Assembly: GCA_017562135.1 (NCBI GenBank)
Contig: QEYB01001355.1
Coordinates: forward strand, 372,001 to 436,000
From: Dipylidium caninum
Taxonomy: Eukaryota; Platyhelminthes; Cestoda; Cyclophyllidea; Dipylidiidae
Reading direction: 5' to 3'
DNA: 64,000 bases
The first letter of the stretch is position 1, and each line of letters opens with the position of its first letter. This document shows positions 25,394 through 38,877 of this stretch, piece after piece. The position numbers were made by a program, and so were the translations under genes. The notes under the pieces were generated by a model. It had not been told where the DNA came from, made no database searches, and saw nothing but the letters and a program-made list of their open reading frames with translations.

Positions 25394-25570
25394 AGAGTCG
25401 ACGCCACTCCCCTTCGCGGCCCCGCTCCACCTCCCCCACCCCCCGCGGCCGCCCGCATTTTGTCATCTCCTCATCTACGTCCCCGCCCCTGAACCTCCGC
25501 TGCTCCGCCCTCCTTCCTGTTGTCTTCTCCGAAATACACTCCGTACTGCGTGGTTAATTGGGGACGCGCT

Positions 25571-25605
25571 CCTCTTCCTCCTCCTCCTCCTCCTCCTCCT
25601 CCGCC
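25571..25605. repeat. (CTC)n pyrimidine-rich repeat
   Basis: Roughly ten CTC/TCC units. They produce the polyserine and polyglycine runs seen in chance open frames here. Confidence 0.9.
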
Positions 25606-28600
25606 TCTTTTTCTTCCTCCCCCAGAGGTCGCATCCACTCGCTCTCTGGGAGGGCTAAAACCCCGCACAGAAAGGCGACTAGTGTAGTGCCACGTTCGGC
25701 TGTTCACCGACGCAAATCGACAGGACGAGTGTCGGGCAATTCTGGTAGCCCCCCCCTGCCGCCCGAGAGGATTCTCGGGTTGAGATTACATCCAGGGACT
25801 CGTCCGCTGCGCAGGCAACACTGTTTCGGTGTTCGCATCGCTCCGCCTTGCCCGAAATGAAAGCGGGACAGACGGTCCCGCAAATGGCTTCCACCTACCT
25901 CGACAGTCGCGGGGACGGCGTGTTTCGTCGCAGTGGGGGCGGTGGGGGCGGGGGGGGGGGGGTAAAATGTGCAGCGTGGGCCTGAAGCCTAAGAGTAGGT
26001 GCAAGCGAACGGAAGTCGTTAGGTTTAGGAGCAACGGGAGGCGGCTTGTACTGAAAGGACCGACAGAGCCGAGGGGCCGCTCTTGGAGCAACTCGGTGGA
26101 GGAGGATTCCCCGGGTCGTCTGAGGGCGTCGGCGAAGGCGGCCTCCTCGACGGCAGCGCAGCAGTCGCCGGGAAGGCGCCTCGCACGCCCTGATGCCTGC
26201 ACGCACTGCTCGACAGGCTCGAGTTGGCGATGCCCGGCCGCGGCGGCCCAGAGGACCAGACGCCGAGGAAGGCGCGAGGTTGGCAGCGGGTTTCCACGAG
26301 CGCGGCCTCGTTCTCGTAGGTCGCTCTCGTGTTGCGGGACCAAACGCCTTTCGTGGCGGCTGCAATTGCTCGAGTGAATGAGAGGAAAACGGCCAAGTCA
26401 CTGCGTCCCCTCGGTCGTCCCACGCCTCGGACTGCGCCGATCGGTGGCCGAAGGAAGAGCGGCGCTTCCTCCGAGGCCAGTGACAGCCTACATTGTCATC
26501 GAGAGCCATTTTCACTCCGATTTGCCTTCCTGTCTCTGCTTTGCTCGACCTCGGCGATGACCGGCCCCCCGCGTCCGCGATTCCGTCGCCGCTGGCGTGT
26601 CTGTTTGTCTGTCTCTCGAGAGGTCTGCTGCTCGAAGCGTCGACTGCGCTCACCCCCTCCGCTCGACGTCGTTCGCCAGGTGAGGGGTGCTTTGTGCAGG
26701 AGGCGGTGGAAGACCTTCCCTCCGCCCTCCGCCATCCCCCGAAGTGCACTTTCGCTCCCCGAGCTCCGATCGCCCTATGGGGGGTCTCGCGAGCATCCCC
26801 GCCGTGGCGTGTTGCTTTGGGCGGGGGGAGGGGGGGGGGCCAGAGTGGTCTCTTCACCTCGCGGCTTCCCGTCGGGTGGAGTGAGGAAAACCGCGACCCA
26901 GTCGCCACTCGCGCTCGTCCGGAGAAGGCGGCGTCTCAAGGCGCCCCCGCACGGCGGCCAGGGGAGACGCACTCGGACTTGGCGTGTCTCCTTGATTTCC
27001 CAAGTCATTAGCTGATGACTGTTCCCATAACCCGCGGGTTTTTTTCGCCCTGGACGCGTGATGACGCGACCTGATAAAAGCGAGCTCACGGCGGAGGAAA
27101 AGTCTGTGTTAACATGACGACCGCCGCCGCCGCCTGAGGAAAACCATCAAGGCGGGGCGCTTTGAAAGTGCCCTCCCTTGTCCGTCCGTACGTCCGTCTG
27201 GCCCTCTCCGACTTGGTTGTGTTGTCCCTTTTGTCGTCTACATTGGCTGGGGCGGCGACCACACTACAACGGACAAACCACTCGATTTAGGGGGGGGGGG
27301 CAACGGGAAGAGGAGGAGGAGACCGGGCTTGCGGTCGGGACTAGCCCCGGTTGGGGAACACGCGGAAAGGCCGAAGGGTGGACATCTCTCCTCACTCATT
27401 TCCCCATGAAAGGAGGACCGACGTCGACAGTCGTTGGAGCGCTCGGGGGCGGCGGTGGCGGTGGCGGGGAGGCGAGTCTAGCTGTTATGAGCGCCACGCT
27501 TCCCCACCAATTTGCTGGCGACGGGGCGTCCATCAACAGCTTGCCACCTCCGCCGACCCGGCCGGTCTCGCCCAGCGCCTCCGTGGCGTTAATTATGCCC
27601 CACCTGGACGCTACTGCCTGGCGGGGGCAGCGGGACGGCGGGCGGCGGGGCGGCGGGGCGGCGGGGGTCGAGGGCCGACGTGGGGAGAGGCGGTGGGATT
27701 GTAATTAGCGGAAATAATTTACAGTGCACTTTTACTGGGCTGCGCCATACTAATCTGTTGATGATAAAACCGCCGCACTAATGAGATTTCCACCGCTGCC
27801 CCGGACTGGCTGGCTGCTTCTGGCCACTTTGCATCACCCACCGCCAGGGGAGAACCCAGCGTCCGTCGGTTTAGCCGGAAGAGGGCGGCAGAGGGTCGAC
27901 ACCTCGCTCTGCCACGCGAGGGAGTCGTTCGCGCTGCCGAGGCAAGGCTGGCCGTGGCGTGTCGACGCCGGAGACACCGTCGAGTTGGAATTGTGCGCGG
28001 ATTTCTGTGTTCAGCCTCATCCGCCGCGTCCCGAGCTCCGCCCGACTGACCAACGCAGCGGCCTCGGGGCGTGCGAGGCAACTCCCGGACGAGTGGATTA
28101 AAGCGGCAATTGGCTAATCAGTGAGACGGTGAATAATTCAGCAGTAAACCGACGAGTTCGCGTGGAGGAGACGGTCATTCTGCGCGCCCTCTGCCACGGG
28201 ACGGTGCGCCCCACGCTCCGCCAACGGGGCTGGCATCGGCCACTCCTCCCCGCCCTGCCCAGGAAATCAAGCGCTCCTCACTTGGCAGGCGTCGGTGTCA
28301 AGCGCTGGGTCATAAATCTATTGCGGCACAGAGAATTTGGAGGACCTCCGGGAGAGGAGATGCCGCCGGACAAAGGGATTAAATGGCCTAACGAGCGCCC
28401 GAAGCCGCGGCGCTTTGGCTGGGCAGCTCGGCCACGAGGAGCCGCGGTGGTGCGAGGGCAGCGCCGGTGGGGCGGAGGGCGTGTGGACGGGGCGAGGAGG
28501 CACTCGTGAGTGCTGAGTGATGCGCATCCACTCGCTCGTCACTGACTCCTCCGCCTCCGCACCGACAACACATGAGGTTCCGTCGGCCGCCCCGAGAGTC

Positions 28601-30766
28601 CGACCGGACGCAGAGAAGGCGCCTGCGAGGCGGGTCACGCAGGGGGGCGGGGCGGGGCGGGGCGGTGAAATGGAAGGCGTCAAACGATTATTAAGTCGGG
28701 ACGGAGGCTTCTCCGCCCTCACGGTCCCCTTTTGTTATGATTAGCAAGTCGCATAACTAAAACTTCGGCCAAATCATACCATGGACTCGTCGCGGCCCCC
28801 CTCCCCCGCACTACTTCTCTCCTGCGGACAAGAATAATTGTCCACTTTTTGTCGGAAGGAAGCGGAAAAGCGCGACGAAGAGCCAAGTAATTTAAGTGGC
28901 CAAACAGGCCTTCCACGCGTATGCAAATGCTGCAACGCAGAACAGCGAAGACGCTTCGGTTAGCCGATGCTGGTGGCCCTGCGCCGCATGTCCACGCCTC
29001 GGATGTGGTCGGAGCGAGGACAGCGTGGGTGCCGCCCTATTTCGGGCTCCTCGGCGGCCACTCCGGACTCCGCTGCGTCAGGAGGCGGCGAAGTGGAGAG
29101 GAGGCGCTCCGAGGCGCTGTATCCCACCGCTTTGCGTCGACTGCCGCGGTGGAGGTGTATCCAGCCCCCGGACTCCGCCAATTAGCATCTCACACTGCTG
29201 CGCCTTTCCACTCTTTCGCCCGACCGGTTGCCGCTTGATCGGTGCGCGAGGCGGCGCCTTCACCACCCAAATCCGACACAATTTGGCACACGGCAGTTGG
29301 GCCCTTGGACTCAGATCTCTCTGAAGTGGCGGGATTCAAATAATCCACTCCGTTCTCCGCCCCGCTGATCAGAGGTCATCTGCTGCCCCGCGACCTCGCG
29401 AGTGATCTCGACGGCCGCCCCATTCAGGAGGGGGCCATGCACAGCGCAGGCCGGTGCCACTTTCCACGTCCACCGAGGCATCACCGACACTTTTGGCCTG
29501 CCTTGAGGAGCGAGAGGTTGTCAGTCGCATTTTGCGCCGCCTCACAGTCGTCAGGTCGACCGCCTTTCCAGCTGGGATTTCGGACTCCGCTGGGGCAGAC
29601 GGCGAACGACTCCGGCGCCGCCTCCACGCCCCGCGACGACGCCGGATGCGGTCGCACGGCGGTGGGCCTCAGGCGCGATGGGGTGTGTCGGCGTGAATAA
29701 TTCAGACGGCATTTATTGCCACGCCTACGGGGGAAAAGTGGATCTCATGGCCGAGGGGTGTCGCTGGCCGCTGGGAGGTGCCCGCAGTTGCGACCCGCGC
29801 CTCGCGCCCTCCTCCATAATGCAGCATCCCCGGGGCGTGTCTTAGCAGGGCGATTACGTCTGTTTGGGAAATGTCGGGAAGGGGCAGAATGAACAAGTAC
29901 CCATGAACGGGTACTGCGATGCACCCGTGTTTCTTCCCGTGCCTGCCCGCCTTTTAACTCGCGTCCCCATTCACTGAGTCGAAGGCGACTCACGCATGTT
30001 AGAGAGACTGACGAAGACGGTGATAATACCGCAGTGACACATATACGTGGAACCACAATTTTGCGTCTTGCCTTCACAAATCGCCCTGGGCCAAGCCTGT
30101 TGAGAAACTCGTTCAAAACAGATCGACATCGTCTGGATTCAGGCGCTTCGACACAGCATATCAAACTAGGGGAAGGGTTTCTCGCCGATGTCCATATCTT
30201 TGTCCTGCTAGTTAGGGCAACTACTAACAGATAGGCAGGTGGCAAAAAAATTAGAAGAAAAAACAACAAGAACAAAATTTTAAAAGCTGGAAGTGATCTT
30301 AGACTAGTCCATGTTCATCAAAAAATTAATATTTAATAAATTTCCAGACAAACAAAACTATTACTAAATTCACTTAAGTAGAGCTTATAAATACAGTGGT
30401 TTGGCGGTCAAGAAAAATGACTACTACATTGAAATGTTGCAGAATTGATTCCAACTGCCTGTCGGGCAGCACAATGTAGCATACTTGAATAAATGTCCTA
30501 GGTAACACTCAAGACGGCCCTTTCTTCTGCTATTTTGTGGTCAACTTCTTCAACCCGAGCCATAATGCCCTGTTGAGGCCACGGAAACACCATTGACCTC
30601 ACGTTTTGTTTAATTTGCCCATCTCACAACTATATAATTCTACTCTCCTCGTCTCCCCCCACTCACTAGTTGTCGCCTTACGGCAGACCAGCAAGGCCAC
30701 ACCATAAAGAAATGCAGACATGTCTTAACCTCAGCTCACCCCACACCACTTCTGCACACACGTTAG
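25606..30766. other. GC-rich block without a supportable gene
   Basis: Long overlapping frames exist on both strands (for example 25895-26908 minus, 337 codons), but none has a recognisable motif or clear splice structure. A GGGGCGGGGC run lies at 28642-28665. AT-rich islands such as TAATTA, GGCTAATCAG and GATTAGC recur. The sequence turns AT-richer after about 30.2 kb. Confidence 0.45.
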
Positions 30767-31643
30767 CCTGGTGCAAAGCACACATCGATGTGGGTGGCAC
30801 TTTCTCAAGCACAGGTAATGCTAAACTCCTAAATATTACGAGAAACCGTGTGCGCGGGCTTGCGGGTGCGGGTGGGTGTGTCCTTTTTTCAACAATTCCA
30901 TCAAAACGTCTTGGCAAATTCACTTGGATTTGCACCCCGTGTGGCAAATAAAATTCCTTTCGCTTTTTCCTAACCCAGTGAGAATAAGCATTTCCATTTT
31001 TAATTGATAGGAGCCGCGTCATGTGGGCCAGAAAAGCCAGTGAATGCCACTGACATTACGGCGTTCTGCGGAAACCAGGCCTGCCACCAGCCGTCGGGCG
31101 TGCGGAGAGGCGCGCCTGAGGTGGACAGGCGGACTCGCGACGTTTCAATCTCCTTTCAGTGGGAGTTCTTTATACACCCAAGTCAGCGCCTTCGCTTCCT
31201 TTTCATGAGCGAGTGTGTGGAGGACTACGAGGACCTCAAGGTCAAGTGTTCAGTAGTAACCTACAATCTTTTGCACCATTCCACCGAGTGAAACTAGAGC
31301 CGAAACTCCTCCCGCTTCATTGGGTGATTTGGGGGCCCTCCTCCGCGCGACAACGATGAAACCAACACGCAGAATGGCATTCCGCAAAGGCGCTGCACGT
31401 CGCCGTCGCCTCGGTTTGGGACATCAGAAAAATAGAAAATGGAGATGGGAACACGAGTTCAGCGACGGCACCACGGCGTTGGCGTTTTCGTTATCCACAG
31501 AGTTGAATGTCGGGGGGCGGTTGACCTGTTTGTGTCGGGGTCACCTCTGCCAAGCTGTTTACTACGTTAATTTACGTAAGAAGACACACTGCTGGAATGT
31601 GACTATGTTTGAAGCCGAGGCGACGTCCCCACCGCCTCAGTGA
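30767..31643 (+). CDS. Exons of an unassigned cysteine-containing (probably extracellular) protein
   Basis: Three likely exons. 30767-30814 is bounded by TTAG and GTAATG and encodes WCKAHIDVGGTFSST. 31011-31240 joins it in phase after TTGATAG, encodes SCGPEKPVNATDIT, FCGNQACH, then a hydrophobic/aromatic stretch FQWEFFIHPSQRLRFLF and ECVEDYEDLK. 31501-31643 follows a strong pyrimidine acceptor, encodes RLTCLCRGHLCQ and THCWNVTMFEAE, and ends at TGA. The first two exons agree in phase; joining exon 2 to the last exon needs another exon or border that I could not place. Cysteines and NxT sites (NAT, NVT) suggest a secreted or membrane ectodomain. The FQWEFFIHP...ECVEDYEDL part faintly recalls a CUB domain. 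No signal peptide exon was found. Confidence 0.35.
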
Positions 31644-34600
31644 ACCGTTAAGTGCGCATCACCGAGGCTATCTGATAGCGTTGATGCCACTGGCATTCCT
31701 GCAGGCTGCTCTGTCCGCAAGCCTTGTGATGTGCAGGCTTTAGGGAGGCTCTGGTCGGAGCATTGAAACCCCGGGATGCACGAGGCACTCACAAGGGCGC
31801 TATTCCCGTGTCCTGTGCACCCACTACGGCGTCTCACCGCTCTTCAATCGAAATGGCACACATTTCACATTGTCAACCGGTCAGTCGCCGTCGGCAGCTT
31901 GCTAACCACTTAATCAAGACACAAAGTCTCTCCGTCTTACCCTTCGCGCAAGGCCAATTGAGGGAGTTTTTCACAATTATAGGGTGACATTTTAGGCCCA
32001 CAACGGAGACCGTTCGACAACCCTCAATTGCCAACGACGCCTCGGGCGGAGGAGACACGTTCCGCGACTAGAGGCCCGCGTTGCCGAGGCGTGGGGCAGA
32101 CGCGGGGCCTCGTGAAGGTCGCATTAAAACATGTGGCGTGTTATTTGCTGCTCGCATGCCTGACACACGCCACGTATGTGCTGTCATCAAACTTGTCAAC
32201 GCCTTCTATCCCCCCTGCTATCGATACTGTCGTGACGAAGGTGATTGGCCAGATTTTGTCAATTAATTTGTCGTGCGGTGATTGGCTGCATTCCAACCAA
32301 TTAACGCTGCGGCGCAGTCAGAGAAAAAATTAACAGCATTTTAATAATTTACTTGTCACCTATGAATTGTCTTCTCACCTGAAAATGAGCGCAGGATAGC
32401 GAGCTACTTTTTCGCATTACGTCAATCGCTACTTGTGGTTGAGTGATAGGCTGGGGAAAGATAAAATAAGAAAAAAAGAGAATGATGATTGCACTACTTT
32501 CCCAGCATAATAACCAGGCGTTAGCGCCTTTCACTCGTCTCTGGCTTGTTGTACTTCTATAAGTTAACTGGATGCCAAGACAACTAAGGTCGAAAGACTG
32601 GGACCGACTTGGCTCATGCGTGCTTGGCCGCTTCCGGCGTTAGCCATCCGCACCCACTTGGCGGGAGAACATTTGGCTCCAGGGAATGTCTTTTAAGTCC
32701 TTTATCCCATGCTCCATAAGGCTATTCTCACCCTCACTTTCACTCACACGCCCCCTCGCACTCTCTCGCTCTGTCTCTCCCTCACACAGTCTCTTTCTCT
32801 CCTTCTGAAATTCACTTCTCTAATCGCCACCCATTTTCCGCTAACTGTGTAAGCTTCTCGGTCCGTTAACTTTTATAAGGCAGAATTGTGCAATCGGAAG
32901 CGGGTCTACCAATTCCCAAGTTCATTTTGAGCTGACTTTAGCGGTGCAGCCGGTCCATCGCCTCATCCATTGGGGGGGCGCCAACCCCATTCCAGTCAAG
33001 TCCTTTTGCGTTGTCGCACATTAGAGGCTTCAAGCGCACTTCCATGCCGTGAGCAGTTCAGTCGACTGCATCCCCTCTTCACTTAACTCCCCTGTCCATA
33101 TGCTACTTATACGTAGATATGAGTAGGCACTGTGTATTCTAGCGTTATTGATTGACTGCTACGCGTAGTATGCAAATCACCTTGGGTAAGAAAGCAGCAA
33201 ATCCGCTCCGCACACTCGGACGACAGGAATATTTGAACTGGCGGGTGCGCTTTGCGTGCATGCAGACGCAAGCGCCCCTTCGTCTCCTGCCCCCCACTCG
33301 GGGGTCAACTCCGCCAAGGCCCTGCGTCTGTCGCTCTCGTGTACACTCGGAGGCACGTCGCCTGAGGCGAGAGAAGGAAGCCGGCCGGGAGCTGGCGTCG
33401 CGCGGACACAGAGGGGGCGGGATGCGTGGCCTTTACAATCTGAGGAATGGTGGACGAAAGCGGGTCGAGTTCACCCGTTGGCTCGGCCTGCTACCCTGTG
33501 CATTGCGGGGCCTCACTAATCTACTCGTCGACAGCGATCTCGGGACTTCACCCGTTCTGCCTCCTTCGCATTCGTCCAACGGGATGGAATTTCGCCGTGG
33601 TGGATGGTCACGGCGACTGGGCGACGCGTGTTCAACAGCCAACGTCCTGCCGTGAGCCAAAGAAGTCGACGGCTGAGCTGTTAGCCTCACGCCTCTGTGC
33701 GTCAAGAGGGGCCGCCATCCGTCGAATCTGCCCGCGGTCCACGGCCGCCAGCTTCCACAAGTCGTGTAGGCGGTCATCCACGCCTGGTAAGATTAAACAT
33801 CCGTCCAAGTCAGCATTTTAACTGACTTCGGGGGGTGGATCTGGATGTCGTCGTACAACCGCCTACTTTTATCCTTTCCTCTTAGTTCACCGCAATCCAA
33901 CGTGACCTCTTTCGTTAGGAGCAGAGACAAGCAATGCTTGCGCACACGTATGACAGCATCGTCCGGGGGCGAGGACGGGGGCGGGAGCAGGTTAATCGTT
34001 GGGCGGACGGACGTGCGGACGGATGGAGGGTGCGAGGAGGGTGGACGGGCAGAAGAAGTCGTCGCCTCGAGTTCTGCTTTCATTGTAAATGTCGCCTCTG
34101 TAGTTGGCACCTTCGAAACACCTCAGCGCAGCGATTGTGCTGTTTATTTGACCGGCCAGAGCACTTGGCCTTACATTTTGTCCAACGTCCTTCTGCCGTG
34201 AGTGTCCGCCCGGCAGAAACCTCCCTGTCTGGCCTTTTTTGCGCCCGGAGGCGGGACAGTCAAACCGTCCGCGTGGCCGTCTTGCTCCGCTTCATCGGCC
34301 GGCGGCGAGTGCTGTCCGCCGGACGGGACGTGGGGACGCGTGGAGGCCCGTGTTTGGGACACACCGGTCGAGGCAGGGTTTTCACCGGCTACTGCAATTT
34401 GTTGAGAGCGTGCCGTGGGGCTCCTTAACACGCGACTTTGAAGGCCCTCGCAAGGCCGGCACCGCCTCCCCTCGCGTCCCCCTCCAACTCCGAGGTCCGT
34501 CGTCCACCTGCATCGCCCGGGCGACTTAACGTCTTGTCGCGACCGTCCGCCCATCCTCCTCCGCCCCGTCCCCGCCCCCCCCCCAGCGCACGTACGTGGC

Positions 34601-36049
34601 GCGGCAGCAGGAAGACTCCACAGACCAGGCAAGAGGCCTGAGGGAATCGCGTTGCCCATGGAAACCCACCAACAATGGAAGGCCGCGCGCACGCGCAATG
34701 GATGCCATGGCAAAGTGGAATTCCGTCATTTGCCTAATTGAAGCCGGCGGCAGCTGCCTCAACGAGAGGGATTCGGTGAAGCAGCGCGGGCATTTGTGAG
34801 AGAGTTTGAGGCATGTACCACTCCGTTTGCGCGACGGGCGATGGCGGCGGGGGCGGCGGGGGCGGGCAGGCCGGTGCTTCAACAAGAGGCGCAATTTGCA
34901 TCACCCACGCGCGAGAGGCGCTGCATCGCCGCGGTTGGCAAGGCGACTCTGCGTCGTGACGACGTGGCGCGCGAAGGGGGCGGGGGGGAAGCTCCGATCC
35001 CCGAGGCAGCCAAATAGGGCGTCAGCTGGGGCTCTCGAGTCACGGGACGGTGCTGTGGCCTGTCATCTGACCCGCTCGCACTTTAGCGGTCACCGAGCCA
35101 GAGACGCTGCCGCCGCGAGTCAGCGGGCAGCGGGTCCGCGCGCCCTCGGCCCACCGCCCCGCGGAACGACCGCAGCCCAGGCCAGCCCAGTCCAGAGCAG
35201 CGCGACCACGCGTCCGCCGCCCCGCGCCGCCGCCCGTCGCCCGGCGCCCGCGACGACCACGGCGTCAGTGGCGCCGAGGGACGAACTTTCGGGCGAGGCA
35301 AATTAACGAAATTAGGCTGAAGTGGCAGCTGTCAATTGGGTGCTCGAGTCTGTGAACCGACACGTCGCCTCGCGACATCCCCCGCCCGTCGAACGGCGCG
35401 TGGGTGGGCGATGGGGGCTGTGGAGTCGACGAAACGCCTCGCAACCGGGTTGCCCCTCCCTCCGCAACCTTCTGAATGACACGAAGGGATGGAATGATGG
35501 TCTCGATTGTGCGATGTGCCGAATTACCTCGAGGGAAGGGCGGATGAAATCTTGCATCCCACGAGTCCTCGTCGGGGGTGAATTTAAGGTGACGTCGGTG
35601 AGAGTCAGGAGACGAGCTGCCCTCAGCGTCAGTCGACGCGACCACCGTCGCACCCGAATCGAGTGGAGGAATAAAACCGCGGCAGGCCCTGACGTCGCGA
35701 GAGGAGTGACAGGCGCCCCACACCGGCACCCACCAGATGTGACGCAACACGGTGACACGGAGGCCCCAAATTTAGCAACAGGGCATCCCCCCGCCGCGGG
35801 GCGAGTGGCTTTCCTCGCCACTCAACCAGTCGCCAAACGCCCCCTCTCCGCTCTCCCCCCCCGCGACGCAGCGGGGGTCGAGGTTAGAAGGCGGAGCCCC
35901 CGCTTTCGTGGGCTTTAGAGCCCCGAATTTCGCCGGAGACCGCCCAGCCCTTCGGGACGCCTCGTTCCTCCGACCGAACCATTAAAGCGAGGCGGAAGTG
36001 GAGGTAACGCGACTCTCTGGTGAACCCTCGTGGTCTTTCGCCCACCCAC

Positions 36050-36088
36050 GCCGCCACCGCCGCCACCGCCGCACCGCCGCCACCGCCA
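36050..36088. repeat. (CCGCCA)n-like repeat
   Basis: Interrupted CCG/CCA trinucleotide units on the plus strand. Confidence 0.85.
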
Positions 36089-37338
36089 TCCCCGGACTCC
36101 GCTGGGCCAGGAACTGGCCTCGTCGCGATCTCCGGGCGGCCAACGGTTTTGTGTCGTCAAAACGCAATGACGTGGACTCCGCGTCCGTCGCCATGCGTGC
36201 CGACGTGATCGCCTGCCCCACTGCCTGTCGGCATGCGCGAGCAGCCGTCTGCAATCAGCAGCCCCTCAGAGTGCGGTCAGCCACGCCACTGAGGAGGGTG
36301 CGCAGACGAGGCGGGCCGGGAGGCCCCGGCGCGGGCGCAGCTAGTCTGCGTGAGACGCATTTTCGGTCTACTTCTTCACTGGCATGTCGAGTCCCCACGC
36401 CCGCCCTCTTTGGAGCACCAGTCCCGGGAGGGGCGACCACAGCAGTCCCATCGAAAATCCTCCCGCGATGGATTTCGCAAGGCGGCCAACTGATCTCGCA
36501 AGCGGGACGAGAAGAGAAGGTTTCAGCGGCCTCGCAGGGCAACGCCGACGCGAGATGAGGTGTCCCCTTCGCAGGAGGCGATGCCGAGCCCTCGGGTGCG
36601 GAAGCACCTCGCGCCACGTGAAGCGAAGCGGTCGACCGCCCACCCGCCGCGGTTGGCGCAGTAGCAGAAATCAGGGGCGCCGTCCAGCCTTAAGGCGGCC
36701 TCCGAGGGCGTGTTGCGATCGTCGGGGAGGCGATTGGGGCAGTGAACCGTGGCGAATGACGACGGTGGCTGAACGTGTCATTCTGGCCGGCGGCGGTTCG
36801 ACCGTCGGCTGACTGATTAAACCGAAAGAATGGAGCCCCTCGAGGGTTGCCGCGGGCCCGCTACGACGTCTCGTGTCCACGACCGTATGCCGGTGTGAAT
36901 GTTGGCACCCGTGGACGCGGGCGCAGCGCCTGTCACCCGGGCCAAGATGCTACTGAAATGGACATTTCAGCCACCCAAGTATGCAACTTGGGGAGCGAGC
37001 TCTTGCACTTGTCGTGGCATAGGTTGAAGCGTAGACAGATTTTAAGCTGAACCGACAATGGAATTGCCTAAAAGCCTAATTTTTTTGTTCTTAGACACAT
37101 AAATTTCGAAAGAGGAGGACTGGCGAGGCCACACCGGACGGAAGACCCCCGACTAAGGTTCCCTGTCGACTTCTGCACCTATCGCCCATGACTCTGAAAT
37201 GGTTCTACTTCTATCGCCATGTCATCGACACCCCCACGGTGCCACTGCGTTAACAGAAGATGAGAGGGAAAAGCATCGGTTCTGAAGAAGTGAGCTTTTG
37301 AGTGCCGCCAGTTGCCGTTCACATGCGGGAAGTGGGAA

Positions 37339-37359
37339 GGGGCGGGGCGGGGCGGGGCG
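37339..37359. repeat. (GGGGC)n, G-quadruplex-type tract
   Basis: Four consecutive G4 runs separated by single C residues; a similar array lies at 28642-28665. Such arrays can fold as quadruplexes or bind Sp1-type factors; neither role is shown here. Confidence 0.7.
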
Positions 37360-38877
37360 AGACGGGGTGGAGACGCAGAGGGGTTCGGAGTCGGCGCGGG
37401 CGAAAGGCATCTGCTCGCCGGCGGCTAATTTATTCACCCCGTTCGCCGTTGCCAAGTAGGAGGGCGGTTAGAATTCATTTGATGGAGGCGGCCTCCAGTC
37501 TTCCACCTAACATCACTTTAAGGAGGCTTCAGACCGTCAACTCTCATGCTGGCCACGGTGGCCTCTGATTTGGTCGCCTAATCAAAGGAGGACTGGGAAC
37601 TCCGCTGAACGCCTACCGCGCATTTCATCCTGAAGTTGCCCATCATCCGTCTTCGTGCCCAGAGCACGTTGTAATGGGACTGAGAGGGGAGAAGCGTCAC
37701 GGCAACGTCCCAATAGACCAGTCCTCCCTTTTCATGGCCGTCAGACCTCGGCGAATAACTTATAAGCCCGTACTACCAGGCATTTGTCAGTGTGAACACA
37801 CATCTGAAATAGTTCGAAGGGACTTTTGGCTCAAAAGGTCAGGGGAACGGCGTCAATGTGAGCCTCCTCTACCTTCACTCTCGGCTTCCTTAAATACTAT
37901 GGAGGCTGGTGGTTGGTTCCTCAGCGTCGAAAAGTCCCACGTCCTGTCGATGTGAGACCCCCTGACACAACGTTTACTTTGGCATTAACAACGTTAGCTT
38001 CTCCACCCGCTCCCACTCCCACTCCCGCCCCCGCCCCAACCACAAATAAGTAGCCGAGGTTGGTTTATTACCCTGCCGAACCCTTTGAAGTTCAGTGGAA
38101 ATAGTAGGAAAGTCGGGCCTTCTCGGGTGCCTTCTGTGCCGACTCCCACCGGGGAAGACGGCGCCAGGCCCACCGCCTCGCCCCGCACGGTCTTGGTGAG
38201 GGGGGAGGGGTGAAGTTAGGGAGGCAGGAAGTGACAGCTCAATGATGCCGTCGAAAGGTACATGCACGAAGCCCCCTCTGTCACGTGTGTGAGGAGAATC
38301 ACGAGTTGTGGGCACACGCTGCTCGCTGTCCTTTCTCTCACCTCTCCATTACTCTAACGCTGTCGTGTGACGGTCTCAACACAAGTCGCCTTCAACGAGG
38401 CCCACGAGTCCTCGCCTCTCCGTGCCCCGTGTCAGATCGCCAGGCCGGTCCCCTCGCCTGTCCTCCCCCCGGCCAACCCGAGGACCCGCCAGCGGGCGCA
38501 AAATCAAAAAAAAGTCTTGTCGACTTCGGGGCGAACATGAGCGTACCAACCGCAAGTACATCACTTTACAGGTGGAACTCAACCCAACGCCAACTTCTCT
38601 TTCCTGGCATCCAAACTGCCGGTAAAGTGCTGGAAGTACAGTAGAACCTGTGGTGAAAATACGTTACCATTACACACTTATCACAGGTCAAGGTCATAGG
38701 AAAAAAAGAAGTAGAGTAAAATAGAAGTTGTCAGGAGGGACTGGGGAATCTGGGATGCGCAATGACTTGCGAAAGTGGACAGGAAACCAGGATCACAGCC
38801 AGTAAGTGTGCGGAGGATGTAATGGGTTTGGGGTCGCCAGACAGGAGAGGCGGACAGACGGGCCGCCATGCGCTTCA

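Larger units (their letters stand above)
31644..38877. other. GC-rich region without a supportable gene
   Basis: Chance open frames only. Repeats include a CCGCCA/CCG tract at 36050-36088 and a GGGGC array at 37339-37359. AT-rich islands persist (for example around 35.31 kb and 34.72 kb). GC content falls after about 37 kb towards the R-SNARE gene. Confidence 0.45.

Noticed and set aside
25895..26908. 337-codon open frame on the minus strand
   Set aside because: The longest frame in its area, but Arg/Pro/Ala-rich with polyproline from a G run and overlapped by open frames on the other strand; no domain seen.
38285..38644. 119-codon open frame just beyond the 3' end of the R-SNARE gene
   Set aside because: Another frame in the same place is also open, there is no motif, and composition matches the GC-rich background.
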